64,000 nucleotides of DNA, taken from NCBI RefSeq assembly GCF_002933395.1, contig NZ_PKFN01000008.1:186001-250000 (forward strand). Direction: 5' to 3'. The notes beneath the pieces are model-generated. The model saw only the letters and a list, made by a program, of their open reading frames with translations, was not told where the DNA came from and searched no databases. Positions 35,391 through 46,342 of the stretch are shown in pieces. Position numbers and translations under genes: made by a program. The DNA is from Yoonia maritima (GTDB taxonomy: Bacteria > Pseudomonadota > Alphaproteobacteria > Rhodobacterales > Rhodobacteraceae). Within the stretch, counting starts at the first letter, position 1. The number at the start of each line of letters is the position of its first letter.

Positions 35391-35780
35391 TTATTCTTCG
35401 CGCTGTAGCAGCTCAATGTAATCGGTCAGCAGCAGCAGCTTGGTCGGCACAGGTGTTCCCAGCCCGTTGTTTTCAACAATCACCGTTTCGCCCAGATCAC
35501 CTGCGCCGAACTCCGGCATCGCCACGCTAAAGTGCGCATCGCGTTGCAGCCCGTCGATGGTGCTCATCACTTGGTCACGTGGAAACACCCCGCCATTGCG
35601 CGACGCGATTGTCGTCAGGTCCGGCGGCACAGTATCCAGCCCGCGCGCATACGATCCATCCCCACGTGCATCCGCGCCGTGACAGCCAGCGCATTCGCTG
35701 GCGTAGATCTGAGCCCCGGTTTCAGGTTCCTCGACACAAGCAGCTAACACTAGCCCTGCAAAGATCAAAAAATAGCGCAT
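35391..35780 (-). CDS. c-type cytochrome lipoprotein
   Basis: 129 residues from ATG 35780, with GGGAGAC upstream; the ATG at 35804 places a non-signal sequence first. The signal peptide ends in the lipobox LAAC with Cys15. One haem site, CAGCH, is at 30-34, with a likely axial Met in VAMPEFG. It resembles small membrane-tethered electron-transfer cytochromes. It lies 54 bases downstream of lolD on the same strand and may share its transcript. Confidence 0.85.
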   Translation of the reverse strand: MRYFLIFAGLVLAACVEEPETGAQIYASECAGCHGADARGDGSYARGLDTVPPDLTTIASRNGGVFPRDQVMSTIDGLQRDAHFSVAMPEFGAGDLGETVIVENNGLGTPVPTKLLLLTDYIELLQREE

Positions 35781-35834
35781 CACTGTCTCCCTCGTTTTAC
35801 TCACGATAGCAGAGCAGGCGATGCAGACTTTGAT

Positions 35835-36518
35835 CTAGATCATCTCAAGCACCCCACCGCTGAGACGCACCTGTCGGTCCATCCGCGCAGCAAGTTCAAG
35901 GTTATGTGTCGCAATAACCGCCGCCAGCCCCGTGTCACGCACCAACGTCATCAGCGCGTCAAACACTTGGTCCGATGTATCGGGGTCAAGGTTCCCTGTC
36001 GGCTCATCCGCTAGCAAAAGCGCGGGTTCATTCGCCAGCGACCGGCAGAACGCCACCCGCTGCTGTTCCCCACCCGATAGCGCCGCCGGACGATGCGACG
36101 CCCGCTCTGCGATACCAACCTGCCCCAGCAAATCCATCGCCCGCGCATGCGCGGCCCTTTCAGTTACCCCATTTGCTAACTGTGGCAGCACGATATTTTC
36201 AAGCGCGGTAAACTCTGGCAGCAAGTGGTGGAATTGATAGATAAATCCAACCGTATCGCGGCGCACAGCTGTCCGTTTGCGATCCGACAGATTGGTCATA
36301 TCCGTCCCGCCAATCGCCACCGTCCCTGCCTCAGGCGTATCCAACAGCCCGGCAATATGCAGCAGCGTTGACTTGCCCGCACCCGACGGCGCGACCAATC
36401 CAACGACCTCGCCCGGCTTCACGGATAGCGAAACACCTTGCAGCACACGGACTTCGTTCGGTTTTCCGGCGTTGTAGGTTTTGGTCAGCTCTGCGACCTC
36501 AAGGGTGAAATCATTCAT
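35835..36518 (-). CDS. lolD: Lipoprotein-releasing ABC transporter ATPase LolD
   Basis: 227 residues. Walker A PSGAGKST (44-51), Q-loop YQFHHLLPEF, signature LSGGEQQR and Walker B LLLADEPTG are complete. LolD powers extraction of outer-membrane lipoproteins from the inner membrane. It overlaps the lolC-type permease gene by 8 bases, so the pair is coupled. Confidence 0.94.
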   Translation of the reverse strand: MNDFTLEVAELTKTYNAGKPNEVRVLQGVSLSVKPGEVVGLVAPSGAGKSTLLHIAGLLDTPEAGTVAIGGTDMTNLSDRKRTAVRRDTVGFIYQFHHLLPEFTALENIVLPQLANGVTERAAHARAMDLLGQVGIAERASHRPAALSGGEQQRVAFCRSLANEPALLLADEPTGNLDPDTSDQVFDALMTLVRDTGLAAVIATHNLELAARMDRQVRLSGGVLEMI

Positions 36519-37767
36519 AGCGCAGCGCCTCGACAGGGTTCATCCGGGCGGCACGGCGCGCCGGGAAAATAGTGATAATCCAAGACAGCCCCAGCGACAG
36601 CGACACAGATTTTAGAACGTCAGATAGGTGGAGTTCAGCAGGCACAGCATAGATTCCACGGATCGAAGGATCCCAAACCCCACCGCCCGAGACAAAGTTC
36701 ACAAAGCTGAAAATCTGGTCGATGTAGATCGCAAACAGGCACCCAAGCACGACACCGCAAAGCGTTCCAATGGTCCCGATACCGGCACCACAGATAAAGA
36801 ACACACGCATGATCGACCCTTCGGTCAGCCCCATAGTCCGCAAGATGCCGACATCGCGCCCTTTGTTTTTGACCAGCATGATTAAACCGCTAATGATGTT
36901 CATCGACGCCACTAGCACAAGGATCGACAGGATGATGAACATCACGTTGTCCTCGATGGTCAGCGCGCGCAGATAGCGGCGCACCCTATCTTCCCAGCTA
37001 TACGCCCAAGTCCCTGCACCTGCAGCATCTGCGATAGATTGCTTTAGCCCTTCAGACAAAGTGATGTCGTCTAGCTGAACCGCAAGCTCATCCGCGACGC
37101 CATCGCGATTAAAAATGAATTGCGCGACATCCAGCGGCAGATAGGCACGTACTTCATCAATCTGATAGCGCCCGGTCGAGAAGATATAGACGACATCATA
37201 GGCGTTACGCCGTGTGGATTGCCCCATGGGCGTCGCCGCGCCAGAACGTGTCGTGATCTCAATCCGGTCCCCGATGGTCACCCCAAGGTTCGCGGCCAGT
37301 TCAGAGCCAAGCGCGATGCCATTGGGCAGGTCATCAATGTTGCCGTAGCTACGGTCGCTTTCAATGATGGCGTCCGATACTTTCAGGTCTTCAAGCCTGA
37401 TCCCATAGATATCTGCCAGCCCCAGCCGCCCAGATGCATTCGCCATCGCCTGACCACGCACCAATGGAAACACGTCTGTGACATGGTCCTGCTCAAGGAT
37501 ACGCGCCGAGACGGCTTCGTAATCGTCGATGGTCCCACCCGGCTGCTGCACGGTAACATGCGCATAGGCACCCGCGATCGTATCAACGAATTCAGCGCGA
37601 AATCCCGACCGGACTGCAAGCGTTGCAATCAAGGCGAAAACGGCCAAAGTGACCCCTATCAGACTGATCCAAGTCATCACGCTGATGCCGCCTTCGGCAC
37701 GTTTGGCACGAATGTATCGCCAAGCGATCATCCATTCGAATTTGGCAAATGGGCGAGTAGACGTCAT
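36511..37767 (-). CDS. lolC: Lipoprotein-releasing ABC transporter permease (LolC/LolE family)
   Basis: 418 residues. The N-terminal membrane helix (about 28-50, VMTWISLIGVTLAVFALIATL) precedes a large periplasmic domain. Three C-terminal helices begin at DNVMFIILSILVLVASMNIISG, and the protein ends FPARRAARMNPVEALRYE, the typical permease tail. Alphaproteobacteria often have a single LolC/E-type permease; which name applies is not certain. Upstream is the ThuA gene, while proS lies further away behind a terminator. Confidence 0.92.
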   Translation of the reverse strand: MTSTRPFAKFEWMIAWRYIRAKRAEGGISVMTWISLIGVTLAVFALIATLAVRSGFRAEFVDTIAGAYAHVTVQQPGGTIDDYEAVSARILEQDHVTDVFPLVRGQAMANASGRLGLADIYGIRLEDLKVSDAIIESDRSYGNIDDLPNGIALGSELAANLGVTIGDRIEITTRSGAATPMGQSTRRNAYDVVYIFSTGRYQIDEVRAYLPLDVAQFIFNRDGVADELAVQLDDITLSEGLKQSIADAAGAGTWAYSWEDRVRRYLRALTIEDNVMFIILSILVLVASMNIISGLIMLVKNKGRDVGILRTMGLTEGSIMRVFFICGAGIGTIGTLCGVVLGCLFAIYIDQIFSFVNFVSGGGVWDPSIRGIYAVPAELHLSDVLKSVSLSLGLSWIITIFPARRAARMNPVEALRYE

Positions 37768-37783
37768 GAAATCTCTTTTTCTA

Positions 37784-38494
37784 TTACCAATGGTTTCCGG
37801 GACTGTGGAACTGTGTAATGTCCTGCCCGGCCGCTGCCGCTTTGCTTTGGGCGGCCCACAACAAACCGCGACGTAGCATCTCGTGCGCGGGGCCGCCAGC
37901 GATCACATTCGCCTGATGCCCTAACGAGTTGTAGTAAACCCGTCCCAACCCCCAGGCCCGTGTCCATGCCACAGGCATTTCGACCGCGCCATTCGGGCTG
38001 TGATACCATGTCACCACATCCGTACAGCTTGTTGCTAATACGTTGTTGGCCGGATCGACGTGCAGATAGTATTGTTCTGTTTCGACGTCGAAATCATCAA
38101 TGCCAGCAACCAGCGGATCATCCGAAGTGATTGTGACCCGGTGTTTAACACCATCGCCTCCGGGATGCGCGACCCAGTTTGCGCCAGTAATGAACTGCCA
38201 TAGCGGAGAGCCGCGAAACGCGTCGCACATCCCGCCATGGCATCCGGCGATTCCAGTGCCATGCGCAACGGCCTCTGACACATTGGTCGCTGCTTCACGT
38301 GATAGGTCGCTCATCGTCCAGACTGGCACGATGAGGTCATAGGTCTTCAACTGATCACCATCATCAAAGCAATCAAGACTATTGGTGACCACTGTATCGA
38401 CCCCCGCATCACGTAGCATCGTATCAAAAATCGCTGCGACTTTATCGGGCTCATGACCATCCCAGCCGCCCCAAGTAATCAACGCTTTGGTCAT
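37784..38494 (-). CDS. ThuA-like (class I glutamine amidotransferase-like) protein
   Basis: 236 residues. MTKALITWGGWDGHEPDKVA and the AGCHGGMCDAFR block around 83-94 fit ThuA-like domains, which have an amidotransferase-like fold. YYLHVDPANNVLATS is also family-like. ThuA in Rhizobium is linked to trehalose use, but no trehalose gene is here, so the substrate is unknown. The start overlaps the DUF2937 gene stop and lolC starts 17 bases after its stop, so the genes form one transcription unit. Confidence 0.85.
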   Translation of the reverse strand: MTKALITWGGWDGHEPDKVAAIFDTMLRDAGVDTVVTNSLDCFDDGDQLKTYDLIVPVWTMSDLSREAATNVSEAVAHGTGIAGCHGGMCDAFRGSPLWQFITGANWVAHPGGDGVKHRVTITSDDPLVAGIDDFDVETEQYYLHVDPANNVLATSCTDVVTWYHSPNGAVEMPVAWTRAWGLGRVYYNSLGHQANVIAGGPAHEMLRRGLLWAAQSKAAAAGQDITQFHSPGNHW

Positions 38495-39099
38495 CGCTTT
38501 GCTCCTGCAAGTGGCCGAATATGGCTTTGTTGTTCAACATGTGGCTCCGGCTTACGGACCGGAGGATCGGCCTTAACACCTAACGCAGCCGTTGGTCTTG
38601 CCGGTTTCCGTTTAGGCCGAGCACGGCGAAACGGCATAGTGAGCATACCCAATACTGCGCCAAAAATGACCCAGCCACCAACAAACCCCGTTCCCGCAGC
38701 AGCAGCACCCGCAGTGCTCACAGGTACAGCAGGGGTAAAATCCTGCCAGACGGCTTGGAACGTGTCGGTATCAGCCATCCGATGCGGCATAAGCATCCGC
38801 TCAATTGGCGACGCGTCTCGCAATACCATCAGGTTTTCACTTAGACGGGCATGTCGCGCTATGGTGCGCCGCCACATGGCCTCTTGGCCTTGCATGAGGG
38901 GAACCGCCGCCATTGCTTCCAACATTTCTTCGCGGCCTAAGCCATCTTGCAGTGCGGTCGCGTCAAACTCTTTCACTTGACGTGACAGCTCATCGACCTG
39001 ACCGCCAAGGCGCTGAAGATATTGCTGCGAAAATTCTGGGAATTGGGACAGACCGGCAGCCCCTGCAATCCCGCCAGCAAGGCAAAGCACCCGGATCAT
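38491..39099 (-). CDS. DUF2937 family membrane protein
   Basis: 202 residues from ATG 39099 (MIRVLCLAGG); an ATG three codons earlier is possible. The family block GLSQFPEFSQQYLQRLGGQVDELSRQV lies near the N-terminus and a C-terminal membrane helix (about 145-165, GFVGGWVIFGAVLGMLTM) is followed by a basic tail. The family is thought to be an inner-membrane protein of unknown role. First gene of the DUF2937-thuA-lolC-lolD unit. Confidence 0.82.
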   Translation of the reverse strand: MIRVLCLAGGIAGAAGLSQFPEFSQQYLQRLGGQVDELSRQVKEFDATALQDGLGREEMLEAMAAVPLMQGQEAMWRRTIARHARLSENLMVLRDASPIERMLMPHRMADTDTFQAVWQDFTPAVPVSTAGAAAAGTGFVGGWVIFGAVLGMLTMPFRRARPKRKPARPTAALGVKADPPVRKPEPHVEQQSHIRPLAGAKR

Positions 39100-39199
39100 T
39101 TCCGGCATCCCGTCAAATCAGTCTGTGTCATCTGCTGCCTCAACACATATTCTTTTCGGGCAGCATAACAGAGATTTCGCGACCCGTTAACGTATCTTG

Positions 39200-39236
39200 A
39201 AAAAATGGGCGCTGATCCGCAAGGACCGCGCCCATT
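39200..39236 (-). terminator. Intrinsic terminator of proS
   Basis: AATGGGCGC (39204-39212) pairs perfectly with GCGCCCATT (39228-39236). Read leftward, the hairpin is followed by TTTTTTC. It begins about 27 bases past the proS stop, so proS is a separate transcript from the downstream lol unit. Confidence 0.8.
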
Positions 39237-39262
39237 CCATCACATCAAAGTGCTGTGTTCAC

Positions 39263-40603
39263 TTATGCGATGCCTTCGTAGATCTTGGTGATCTTCGCGA
39301 TGGCCTCTGCTGCTGGCATCTCTGTGGCCTCACCTGTACGACGGCAAGTGACTTCGACGACACCGTTTTTGATGCCACGCGGGCCGATAGTGATCCGCCA
39401 AGGTAAACCAATCATGTCCATTGCCCCAAATTTGGCCCCTGCCCGTTCATCACGGTCATCATAAAGCGGCTCTAGACCGGCAGCGGTGAACTGTTTGTAC
39501 AGGTCCTCGCAGGCTGCGTCGCAAGCCTCATCACCTGAACGCATATTCAGGATGCCAACGTGGAATGGGGTGACCCCTTCTGGCCAGATGATGCCCTTGT
39601 CATCATGGCTCGCCTCGATGATCGCGCCTAGCAGACGGGACACACCAATACCGTGCGACCCCATGTGGACCGGAACTTTGCCGCCTTTGCCATCGTCAAC
39701 CAGCGCGCCCATTGCTTCGGAATATTTGGTGCCAAAGTAGAAAATTTGGCCAACTTCGATCCCACGCGCGGTCCGCTTGCGGTCTTCTGGAACGTCAGCA
39801 AAGATCGCTTCATCGTGGGTTTCATCCGTCCGAGCGTAGCGGCTGGTGAATTCTTCCAACACGGCTTCACATTGTTCACGTGAATCATAGTCGATCTCGC
39901 GGTCACCGAATTTCAGGTCCGTGATTTCGCTATCAAAGAACACTTCGGATTCGCCAGTTTCGGCAAGAACAAGGAATTCATGCGTATAATCACCACCAAT
40001 CGGGCCACCGTCGGCGCGCATTGGGATCGCCTGAAGCCCAAGGCGTTCGTATGTGCGCAGATAGCTTACCAAGTGGCGGTTATACGCGTGCAGCGCGTCC
40101 TCTTTGGTCAGATCGAAATTATAGCCGTCTTTCATGTAAAACTCGCGGCCACGCATCACACCAAACCGCGGACGGACTTCGTCACGGAATTTCCACTGGA
40201 TTTGATAAAGCGTCAGTGGCAAGTCTTTGTAGCTGGTGACATGCGAACGGAAAATGTCAGTGACCAGTTCCTCGGCTGTTGGCGTGAACAGCAGTTCGCG
40301 ACCGCCGCGGTCTTTGATCCGCAGCATTTCTTCGCCGTAGGCATCATAGCGACCACTTTCGCGCCACAGGTCCGCCGACTGGATCGTTGGCATCTGGATT
40401 GCAATGTGGCCCGCGCGCGCCTGTTCTTCGTGCACGATGTTTTCGATCTTGCGCAGCACTTTGAAACCAAGCGGCAACCACGAGTAGATGCCCGCGCTGG
40501 ATTGTTTGATCATGCCAGCTTGTAACATATAGCGGTGACTGACGATCTGCGCCTCGCGAGGCGTTTCTTTGAGAACAGGGAGGAAATAGCGGCTCATGCG
40601 CAT
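39263..40603 (-). CDS. proS: Prolyl-tRNA synthetase
   Basis: 446 residues from ATG 40603, with AAGAAGG 8 bases upstream; 65 extra codons to 40798 are not family-like. Class II motifs are present: [14 protein letters not shown] and [26 protein letters not shown] in motif 2, and [15 protein letters not shown] in motif 3. It lacks the long editing insertion of the bacterial type, as usual in Rhodobacteraceae (short form). The N-terminus is [15 protein letters not shown]. Confidence 0.95.
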   Translation of the reverse strand: MRMSRYFLPVLKETPREAQIVSHRYMLQAGMIKQSSAGIYSWLPLGFKVLRKIENIVHEEQARAGHIAIQMPTIQSADLWRESGRYDAYGEEMLRIKDRGGRELLFTPTAEELVTDIFRSHVTSYKDLPLTLYQIQWKFRDEVRPRFGVMRGREFYMKDGYNFDLTKEDALHAYNRHLVSYLRTYERLGLQAIPMRADGGPIGGDYTHEFLVLAETGESEVFFDSEITDLKFGDREIDYDSREQCEAVLEEFTSRYARTDETHDEAIFADVPEDRKRTARGIEVGQIFYFGTKYSEAMGALVDDGKGGKVPVHMGSHGIGVSRLLGAIIEASHDDKGIIWPEGVTPFHVGILNMRSGDEACDAACEDLYKQFTAAGLEPLYDDRDERAGAKFGAMDMIGLPWRITIGPRGIKNGVVEVTCRRTGEATEMPAAEAIAKITKIYEGIA

Positions 40604-40774
40604 CGGATCGACCTTCTTGGAAATTCGGTTAGGACGGGTGTAATCCGCGCACGCGGCCCTCGCAAGCGCAGACATGTGCCCAAATGGCCAGTAATCGCCT
40701 GATAATTTGCCTGCTACCCTTGCACAGGACTGCGCCATACCGCATCTATTTGGACGAGTAACAAGGGGTAAGAG

Positions 40775-41878
40775 ATGGCACTGCCAGTTCAACAACAAGC
40801 AAAATACTGGGGAATCGTGACAGTTTTAATGCTCGTCGTGCTCTGGTTTTTGGGTGATGTGATCCTTCCTTTTGTATTGGGCGGCGCGATTGCATATTGC
40901 TTTGATCCCATTGCTGATCGGCTTGAAACTGCGGGTTTCAGCCGAACCGCTTCGGTCACGATCATCGCGCTGATCGCTGTGGTGCTGTTTATCCTATTGA
41001 TCCTGCTCGTGATCCCAACATTGATCTCGCAGACGACACAGCTCATCGACACTGCACCGCAACTATTTGACCGACTGCGGTCGGCGCTGACCGAACGGTT
41101 TCCGTCGCTTGTCGATTCCGAAAGCACCGTACACAAACAGTTGTTAGCGATTGGCGAAGCCATCCAATCAAAGGGTGGAGAGTTGCTAAATGGCTTGCTT
41201 AGTTCTGCCATCGGATTGCTAAATGTTGTCGTTCTGCTCGTGATCGTGCCTGTCGTCGCATTCTATCTGTTGCTTGATTGGGACAAGATGACCGCCCGTA
41301 TTGATGATCTTTTGCCACGTGATCACGTTGAAACGGTGCGCATGCTTGCGCGTCAGATCGACAGTACATTGGCATCATTCATTCGCGGTCAAGGCACCGT
41401 ATGTTTAGTCTTGGGCACTTATTACGCGGTCGCCTTAATGATTGCAGGCCTCAAATTTGGACTAATTGTCGGGTTTATCGCCGGGCTAGTGACATTCATT
41501 CCTTATGTCGGCGCATTGGTGGGTGGTGTACTGGCCCTCGGGCTGGCGCTGTTCCAGTTTTGGGGCGGTACCGAAGTTGTCGATGGCGAAACCGTCACCC
41601 AAACAACCAACTGGTTACGGATTGGTATTGTCGCTGGTATCTTCTTCTTAGGGCAATTCCTTGAGGGCAATATTCTCACGCCCAAGCTGGTTGGGGGCTC
41701 GGTTGGGTTGCATCCGGTCTGGCTACTATTTGCGCTGTCAGTTTTTGGATCATTGTTTGGGTTTGTTGGCATGCTGGTCGCGGTGCCGGTCGCCGCCGTC
41801 ATTGGCGTACTGACCCGTTATGCGATAGAACACTACAAAGACGGGCGCCTTTATCGCGGTCTCTCAACGGACGAATAA
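40775..41878 (+). CDS. AI-2E family transporter (PerM/YdiK-like permease)
   Basis: 367 residues with about eight membrane helices. N-terminal helices include [21 protein letters not shown]. The family block [20 protein letters not shown] (about 201-220) is followed by [19 protein letters not shown] and, near 300, [18 protein letters not shown]. Members include TqsA and Na+/H+ antiporters, so the substrate is open. The start has AAGGGG. hdaA begins 2 bases after its stop. Confidence 0.88.
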   Translation: MALPVQQQAKYWGIVTVLMLVVLWFLGDVILPFVLGGAIAYCFDPIADRLETAGFSRTASVTIIALIAVVLFILLILLVIPTLISQTTQLIDTAPQLFDRLRSALTERFPSLVDSESTVHKQLLAIGEAIQSKGGELLNGLLSSAIGLLNVVVLLVIVPVVAFYLLLDWDKMTARIDDLLPRDHVETVRMLARQIDSTLASFIRGQGTVCLVLGTYYAVALMIAGLKFGLIVGFIAGLVTFIPYVGALVGGVLALGLALFQFWGGTEVVDGETVTQTTNWLRIGIVAGIFFLGQFLEGNILTPKLVGGSVGLHPVWLLFALSVFGSLFGFVGMLVAVPVAAVIGVLTRYAIEHYKDGRLYRGLSTDE

Positions 41879-41880
41879 TC

Positions 41881-42534
41881 ATGGCTGATCAACTTACATT
41901 CAACTGGCCAACAGGTGTTGCGCTGGGGCCGAACGATTTTTTCGTATCAGGTGCAAACGCACAAGCATTCGCAATGCTCACCGCCCCGCAGTCGTGGCCT
42001 GATCGCAAGCTGGTCGTCGCGGGCCCCAAAGGATGCGGCAAAAGCCACCTCGCCCGGATTTTTCAGATTCAAACGGATGCGTTGACAGTCGATGCCGGAT
42101 CGCTTGCGCCTGACTTTCAAACTGATGCTAAATTCGTGATTGTCGAAGACATGGAAAATTTGCCCCAAGCGTCAGAAGAGGCCATGTTTCATCTTCATAA
42201 CCACCTACGCAACACTGGCGGAACGTTGTTGATGACCGCGCAAACGGCCCCCACCCGTTGGTCAATTGCGTTACCTGATCTGGCCAGTCGCATGCAGGCC
42301 ACCACGGTGACACAAATCGACAACCCCGATGACGCGCTTTTATCAGCGTTAATCATGAAACTCTTTTCAGATCGCCAGATGATGCCGAAACCTGCGCTCG
42401 TACAATATTTGATGACGCGGATTGAACGGTCATTTGCCGCCGCCGCAGACATTGTGAACCAACTTGATGATGCTGCGCTTACGACTGGTCGTAAGATCAA
42501 CAAAGCACTGGCTGCCGACTTGCTGGACAACTAG
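41881..42534 (+). CDS. hdaA: DnaA-related regulatory ATPase HdaA
   Basis: 217 residues, short AAA+ protein. Walker A-like GPKGCGKSH lies at 48-56, the VEDMENL segment near 87 stands at the Walker B position, and a later helical region (IERSFAAAADIVNQLDDAAL) matches the DnaA domain III type. It lacks a DNA-binding domain IV. In Caulobacter, HdaA stimulates DnaA inactivation with the sliding clamp; the N-terminal QLTFNWP resembles a clamp-binding motif. It follows the AI-2E gene by 2 bases. Confidence 0.88.
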   Translation: MADQLTFNWPTGVALGPNDFFVSGANAQAFAMLTAPQSWPDRKLVVAGPKGCGKSHLARIFQIQTDALTVDAGSLAPDFQTDAKFVIVEDMENLPQASEEAMFHLHNHLRNTGGTLLMTAQTAPTRWSIALPDLASRMQATTVTQIDNPDDALLSALIMKLFSDRQMMPKPALVQYLMTRIERSFAAAADIVNQLDDAALTTGRKINKALAADLLDN

Positions 42535-42591
42535 TGCCAGTATCGCGATAATTGTCACAAAGTCGCAATAGTTGCGGCACATAAGGCAATT

Positions 42592-44760
42592 ATGAACACA
42601 ACAAACTTTCTTGAAGGGGCGTTTCCGACCCCGACCGAACTCGACATTGATCTGGCGACGCCTGCGCGTTTTGTGAACCGCGAGCTGAGCTGGCTTGGGT
42701 TCAACTGGCGCGTCTTAGAAGAGGCCGAAAACACGCGCGTTCCATTACTTGAACGGTTGCGGTTCTTATCAATTTCCGCCGCCAACTTGGATGAATTTTT
42801 TAGTGTTCGTGTTGCTGGGCTACGTGAACTGGCAAACGCCGGGAATGTGACACCCGGCCTTGACGGGTTAACGCCCGCAGAACAATTGCTGTTGATCGAC
42901 GCGGACGCACGCCGCCTGATGGCCAGTCAGCAAACAGTCTTCACTGTCCTACAAGCCGAGATGGCAACGCAGGACATTCACCTGCTCACCCGGAATGATC
43001 TAAGCACCGGCGACATCGCCTACCTCGAAAATGTGTTTCTTGAACAAGTATTCCCGGTTCTTTCACCGCTCGCGATTGACCCAGCGCACCCGTTCCCATT
43101 CATTCCGAACGAAGGGTTTGCGCTTGCCCTGCAACTTGAGCGCAGCAGCGATAAACGCAGTTTGCGCGCACTACTGCCTGTCCCTGCACAGATCGACCGT
43201 TTCATCGCGCTTCCCACAGATCAGGGGAATCGGTTTTTACCGTTGGAAGAATTGCTTTTGTTACACATTGGGCAGCTTTTCCCGGGCTACAAAGTAAAAG
43301 GCAGCTGCGCCTTTAAAGTCTTGCGTGACAGTGATCTTGAGGTTGAAGACGAAGCCGAAGATCTAGTGCGCGAATTCGAAGTTGCGCTGAAACGCCGTCG
43401 GCGCGGCGAAGTTGTACGCCTTAAAATTTCTGCCGAAGCGCCCGCTGCGCTGCAAACGCTCATCATGTCCGAACTGCATGTCACATCAGAGGCCGTCGTC
43501 GAAGTTGATGGTATGATCGGCATTGCGGACCTTAGCGAACTGGTGCTGGATTCACGCCCCGATCTATTGTGGCCGTCGTTTTCCCCACGTGTTCCGGAAC
43601 GTGTCCAAGATCACGATGGCGATATGTTCGCCGCGATCCGGCAAAAAGACATGCTACTGCATCACCCATACGAAACATTTGATATGGTGGTGCGGTTTCT
43701 ACAACAGGCAGCGCGCGACCCTGATGTGGTTGCGATCAAACAAACGCTTTACCGAACATCCAATCGATCCCCGATTGTTGAAGCCCTGTGCGAAGCCGCC
43801 GAAGACGGGAAATCGGTCACCGCGCTGGTCGAGCTAAAGGCCCGCTTTGACGAGGCTGCCAATATCCGTCAGTCGCGCCGCTTGGAACGCGCTGGCGCAC
43901 ATGTGGTCTATGGTTTCCTGAACTATAAAACACATGCGAAAATCAGCACTGTCGTCCGCCGCGAGGGCGAGAAACTGGTCACATACACGCACTTTGGAAC
44001 TGGCAACTATCACCCGATCACAGCGCGGATATATACAGACCTAAGCCTGTTCACTTGCGACGCAAAGCTGGGCCGTGACGCGACCAAGGTCTTTAACTAC
44101 CTGTCTGGATACGCACAGCCAGAGACGCTTGAAAACCTTGCGATTTCGCCGCTAAGTCTGAAACAAACGTTGTTAGATCGCATCGCAGCCGAAGCAGATA
44201 ACGCGCGCGAAGGCAAACCCGCAATGATCTGGGCAAAGATGAACTCTTTGATCGAATCCGATGTCATTGATGCGCTTTATGCGGCGTCGCAGGCCGGCGT
44301 AAAAATCAGCCTTGTGATCCGTGGCATCTGCGGCCTTCGGCCCGGGGTCAAAGGACTGTCCGAAAACATCAGGGTTAAATCTATCGTCGGGCGTTTCTTG
44401 GAACACTCGCGGATCGTGTGTTTCGGTAATGGGTCTGACCTGCCGTCCAAAAAAGCGAAGGTCTATATCAGCTCTGCCGATTGGATGGGACGCAACCTGA
44501 ACCGACGTGTTGAAACACTCGTCGAAATTAAGAATGCTACCGTCAAGGCGCAAATTGTCAGTCAGGTCATGGCTGCGAATATGGCTGACGTCGCGCAAAG
44601 TTGGGTTATGGCAGCGGACGGCAGTTTTAGCCGCGCAATCATACCCGAAGGCGCGTTCGCCTTTAATTGCCACCGTTTCTTCATGGAAAATCCCTCTTTG
44701 TCTGGTCGTGGTTCAGCAGGGGCATCTGATGTCCCGAGGTTGACGCATACCGACGATTGA
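42592..44760 (+). CDS. ppk: Polyphosphate kinase 1
   Basis: 722 residues. Synthesises polyphosphate from ATP reversibly. N-domain [20 protein letters not shown] and [15 protein letters not shown] are followed by the catalytic-domain His motif [11 protein letters not shown] (the autophosphorylated His of the family), [14 protein letters not shown], the RFLEHSRI His and [16 protein letters not shown]. The start has AAGG 5 bases upstream. ppx follows by 33 bases in the same direction. Confidence 0.94.
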   Translation: MNTTNFLEGAFPTPTELDIDLATPARFVNRELSWLGFNWRVLEEAENTRVPLLERLRFLSISAANLDEFFSVRVAGLRELANAGNVTPGLDGLTPAEQLLLIDADARRLMASQQTVFTVLQAEMATQDIHLLTRNDLSTGDIAYLENVFLEQVFPVLSPLAIDPAHPFPFIPNEGFALALQLERSSDKRSLRALLPVPAQIDRFIALPTDQGNRFLPLEELLLLHIGQLFPGYKVKGSCAFKVLRDSDLEVEDEAEDLVREFEVALKRRRRGEVVRLKISAEAPAALQTLIMSELHVTSEAVVEVDGMIGIADLSELVLDSRPDLLWPSFSPRVPERVQDHDGDMFAAIRQKDMLLHHPYETFDMVVRFLQQAARDPDVVAIKQTLYRTSNRSPIVEALCEAAEDGKSVTALVELKARFDEAANIRQSRRLERAGAHVVYGFLNYKTHAKISTVVRREGEKLVTYTHFGTGNYHPITARIYTDLSLFTCDAKLGRDATKVFNYLSGYAQPETLENLAISPLSLKQTLLDRIAAEADNAREGKPAMIWAKMNSLIESDVIDALYAASQAGVKISLVIRGICGLRPGVKGLSENIRVKSIVGRFLEHSRIVCFGNGSDLPSKKAKVYISSADWMGRNLNRRVETLVEIKNATVKAQIVSQVMAANMADVAQSWVMAADGSFSRAIIPEGAFAFNCHRFFMENPSLSGRGSAGASDVPRLTHTDD

Positions 44761-44793
44761 CCGATACCTGAAAAGGGAAGATGCGGGGATCAC

Positions 44794-46341
44794 ATGACAA
44801 CACAACCAGATCCGGACACCATTGATTGGGGTCCCTTTGGGCGACCACTGTTCGAAGATGCAGCGGCAAAAAACCTTAGTCGCGTTGGTGTCATTGACGT
44901 TGGTTCAAACTCTGTCCGATTGGTTGTGTTTGACGGGGCAGCGCGGTCACCCGCCTATTTCTATAACGAAAAGATCATGTGCGCCTTGGGTGCTGGCCTA
45001 TCTGAAACCGGCCACTTGAACCCCGAAGGCCGCAAACGCGCGCTTTCCGCAATCCGTCGCTTTGCTGCGCTGGCCGAAGGTATGGGTATCCTGCCCCTGA
45101 CGGCGGTCGCGACGGCCGCTGTCCGCGAAGCCAGTGACGGCCAAGATTTTCGCGACGAGATTCTAAAAGAAACCGGTGTAAAACTGTGGATCATCGACGG
45201 CAAAGAAGAGGCTCGGCTTTCGGCCCAAGGTGTGTTGCTTGGTTGGCCGGGTAGCTATGGGTTGGTTTGTGATATTGGCGGATCGTCAATGGAACTCGCA
45301 GACCTTGCCGAAGGGCGTGTTGGGCAACGCGTGACCTCTGCCCTTGGCCCGCTTAAGCTACGTGAAATCAAGGGCGGCAAAAAGGCGGTTAAGGCCTATG
45401 TCCGCGAAACGATGACACGTTTACACGACGAGATGGGCAATGAAACCGGTATGCGGTTATTCCTTGTGGGCGGGTCTTGGCGGGCAATCGCACGCATTGA
45501 TATGGAACGCCGCAACTATCCGCTAACCGTTTTGCATGAATACCGCATGTCGTCGCGCCAAATCAGTAAGACAGCCGATTATATTAGCAAATCAGACCTG
45601 CAAGACTTACGCGGCCGCTGCAATATATCGGATAGCCGGATGTCGCTCGTGCCGCTGGCATCGATTGTTTTAAAAGAACTGATGCGCACCTTTAAGCCCA
45701 AAGACGTTGCAATTTCGTCTTATGGTATCCGCGAAGGCATGCTGTTCGAACAAATGCCGCGTGAACTGCGTGACCGTGATCCACTGGTCGAGGCTTGCCG
45801 CTTTGCCGAGGCTAAAGATGCGCGCATGCCCGGCTTTGGTCGCCTGCTATATGACTTTATAAAACCATTGTTCCCCCGCGCCAATTGGCAACGCAAGCGG
45901 ATCATAAAGGCCGCGTGCTTGCTGCATGATGTCAGCTGGCGGGCGCACCCCGATTACCGCGCCGAAGTTACGTTTGATAACGCCACCCGTGCCAATCTTG
46001 GTGGGCTTAAGCACTATGAGCGCGTGCTGTTGGGCCTCGCGCTGATGAACCGCTACACGAACAAGACAGACAAAACCCGCTTTGCGCCGCTTTTTGAAAT
46101 GTTGGAACCCCCACAAATAAAAGAGGCCGAGGTGCTTGGTAAGGCGCTTCGTCTTGGGGCAATGCTATGGTTATCCCCAGATGAACCCCCCGGAACGCTT
46201 AAGTGGAAAGCAAAGACCAGAGAGCTGACGCTTATCCTAACCGAACACGCCCGCCCGCTTTACGGCGAAGTCGCCGAAGCACGCTTTGCAGCGCTTGCAT
46301 CTGCACTTGATGCCACTGCGACGGTCAAATTCACCAAATAG
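44794..46341 (+). CDS. ppx: Exopolyphosphatase, Ppx/GppA family
   Basis: 515 residues. The ASKHA nucleotide-binding motif VIDVGSNSVRLVV lies near 34-46, followed by GDIGGSSMEL-like DIGGSSMELADL near 160. A C-terminal HD-like region begins near 350 (AACLLHDVSWRAHPDYR). The enzyme trims polyphosphate and may also hydrolyse pppGpp. It pairs with ppk directly upstream, so synthesis and degradation are encoded together. Confidence 0.9.
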   Translation: MTTQPDPDTIDWGPFGRPLFEDAAAKNLSRVGVIDVGSNSVRLVVFDGAARSPAYFYNEKIMCALGAGLSETGHLNPEGRKRALSAIRRFAALAEGMGILPLTAVATAAVREASDGQDFRDEILKETGVKLWIIDGKEEARLSAQGVLLGWPGSYGLVCDIGGSSMELADLAEGRVGQRVTSALGPLKLREIKGGKKAVKAYVRETMTRLHDEMGNETGMRLFLVGGSWRAIARIDMERRNYPLTVLHEYRMSSRQISKTADYISKSDLQDLRGRCNISDSRMSLVPLASIVLKELMRTFKPKDVAISSYGIREGMLFEQMPRELRDRDPLVEACRFAEAKDARMPGFGRLLYDFIKPLFPRANWQRKRIIKAACLLHDVSWRAHPDYRAEVTFDNATRANLGGLKHYERVLLGLALMNRYTNKTDKTRFAPLFEMLEPPQIKEAEVLGKALRLGAMLWLSPDEPPGTLKWKAKTRELTLILTEHARPLYGEVAEARFAALASALDATATVKFTK

Positions 46342-46342
46342 C

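Noticed and set aside
40604..40798. 65-codon N-terminal extension of proS
   Set aside because: Not similar to prolyl-tRNA synthetases; the ATG at 40603 has a good ribosome site and the family start MRMSRYF.
42535..42591. Possible Pho-box-like TTGTCAC upstream of ppk
   Set aside because: Only one imperfect half-site visible; no tandem repeat, so regulation by phosphate is not supported from sequence alone.
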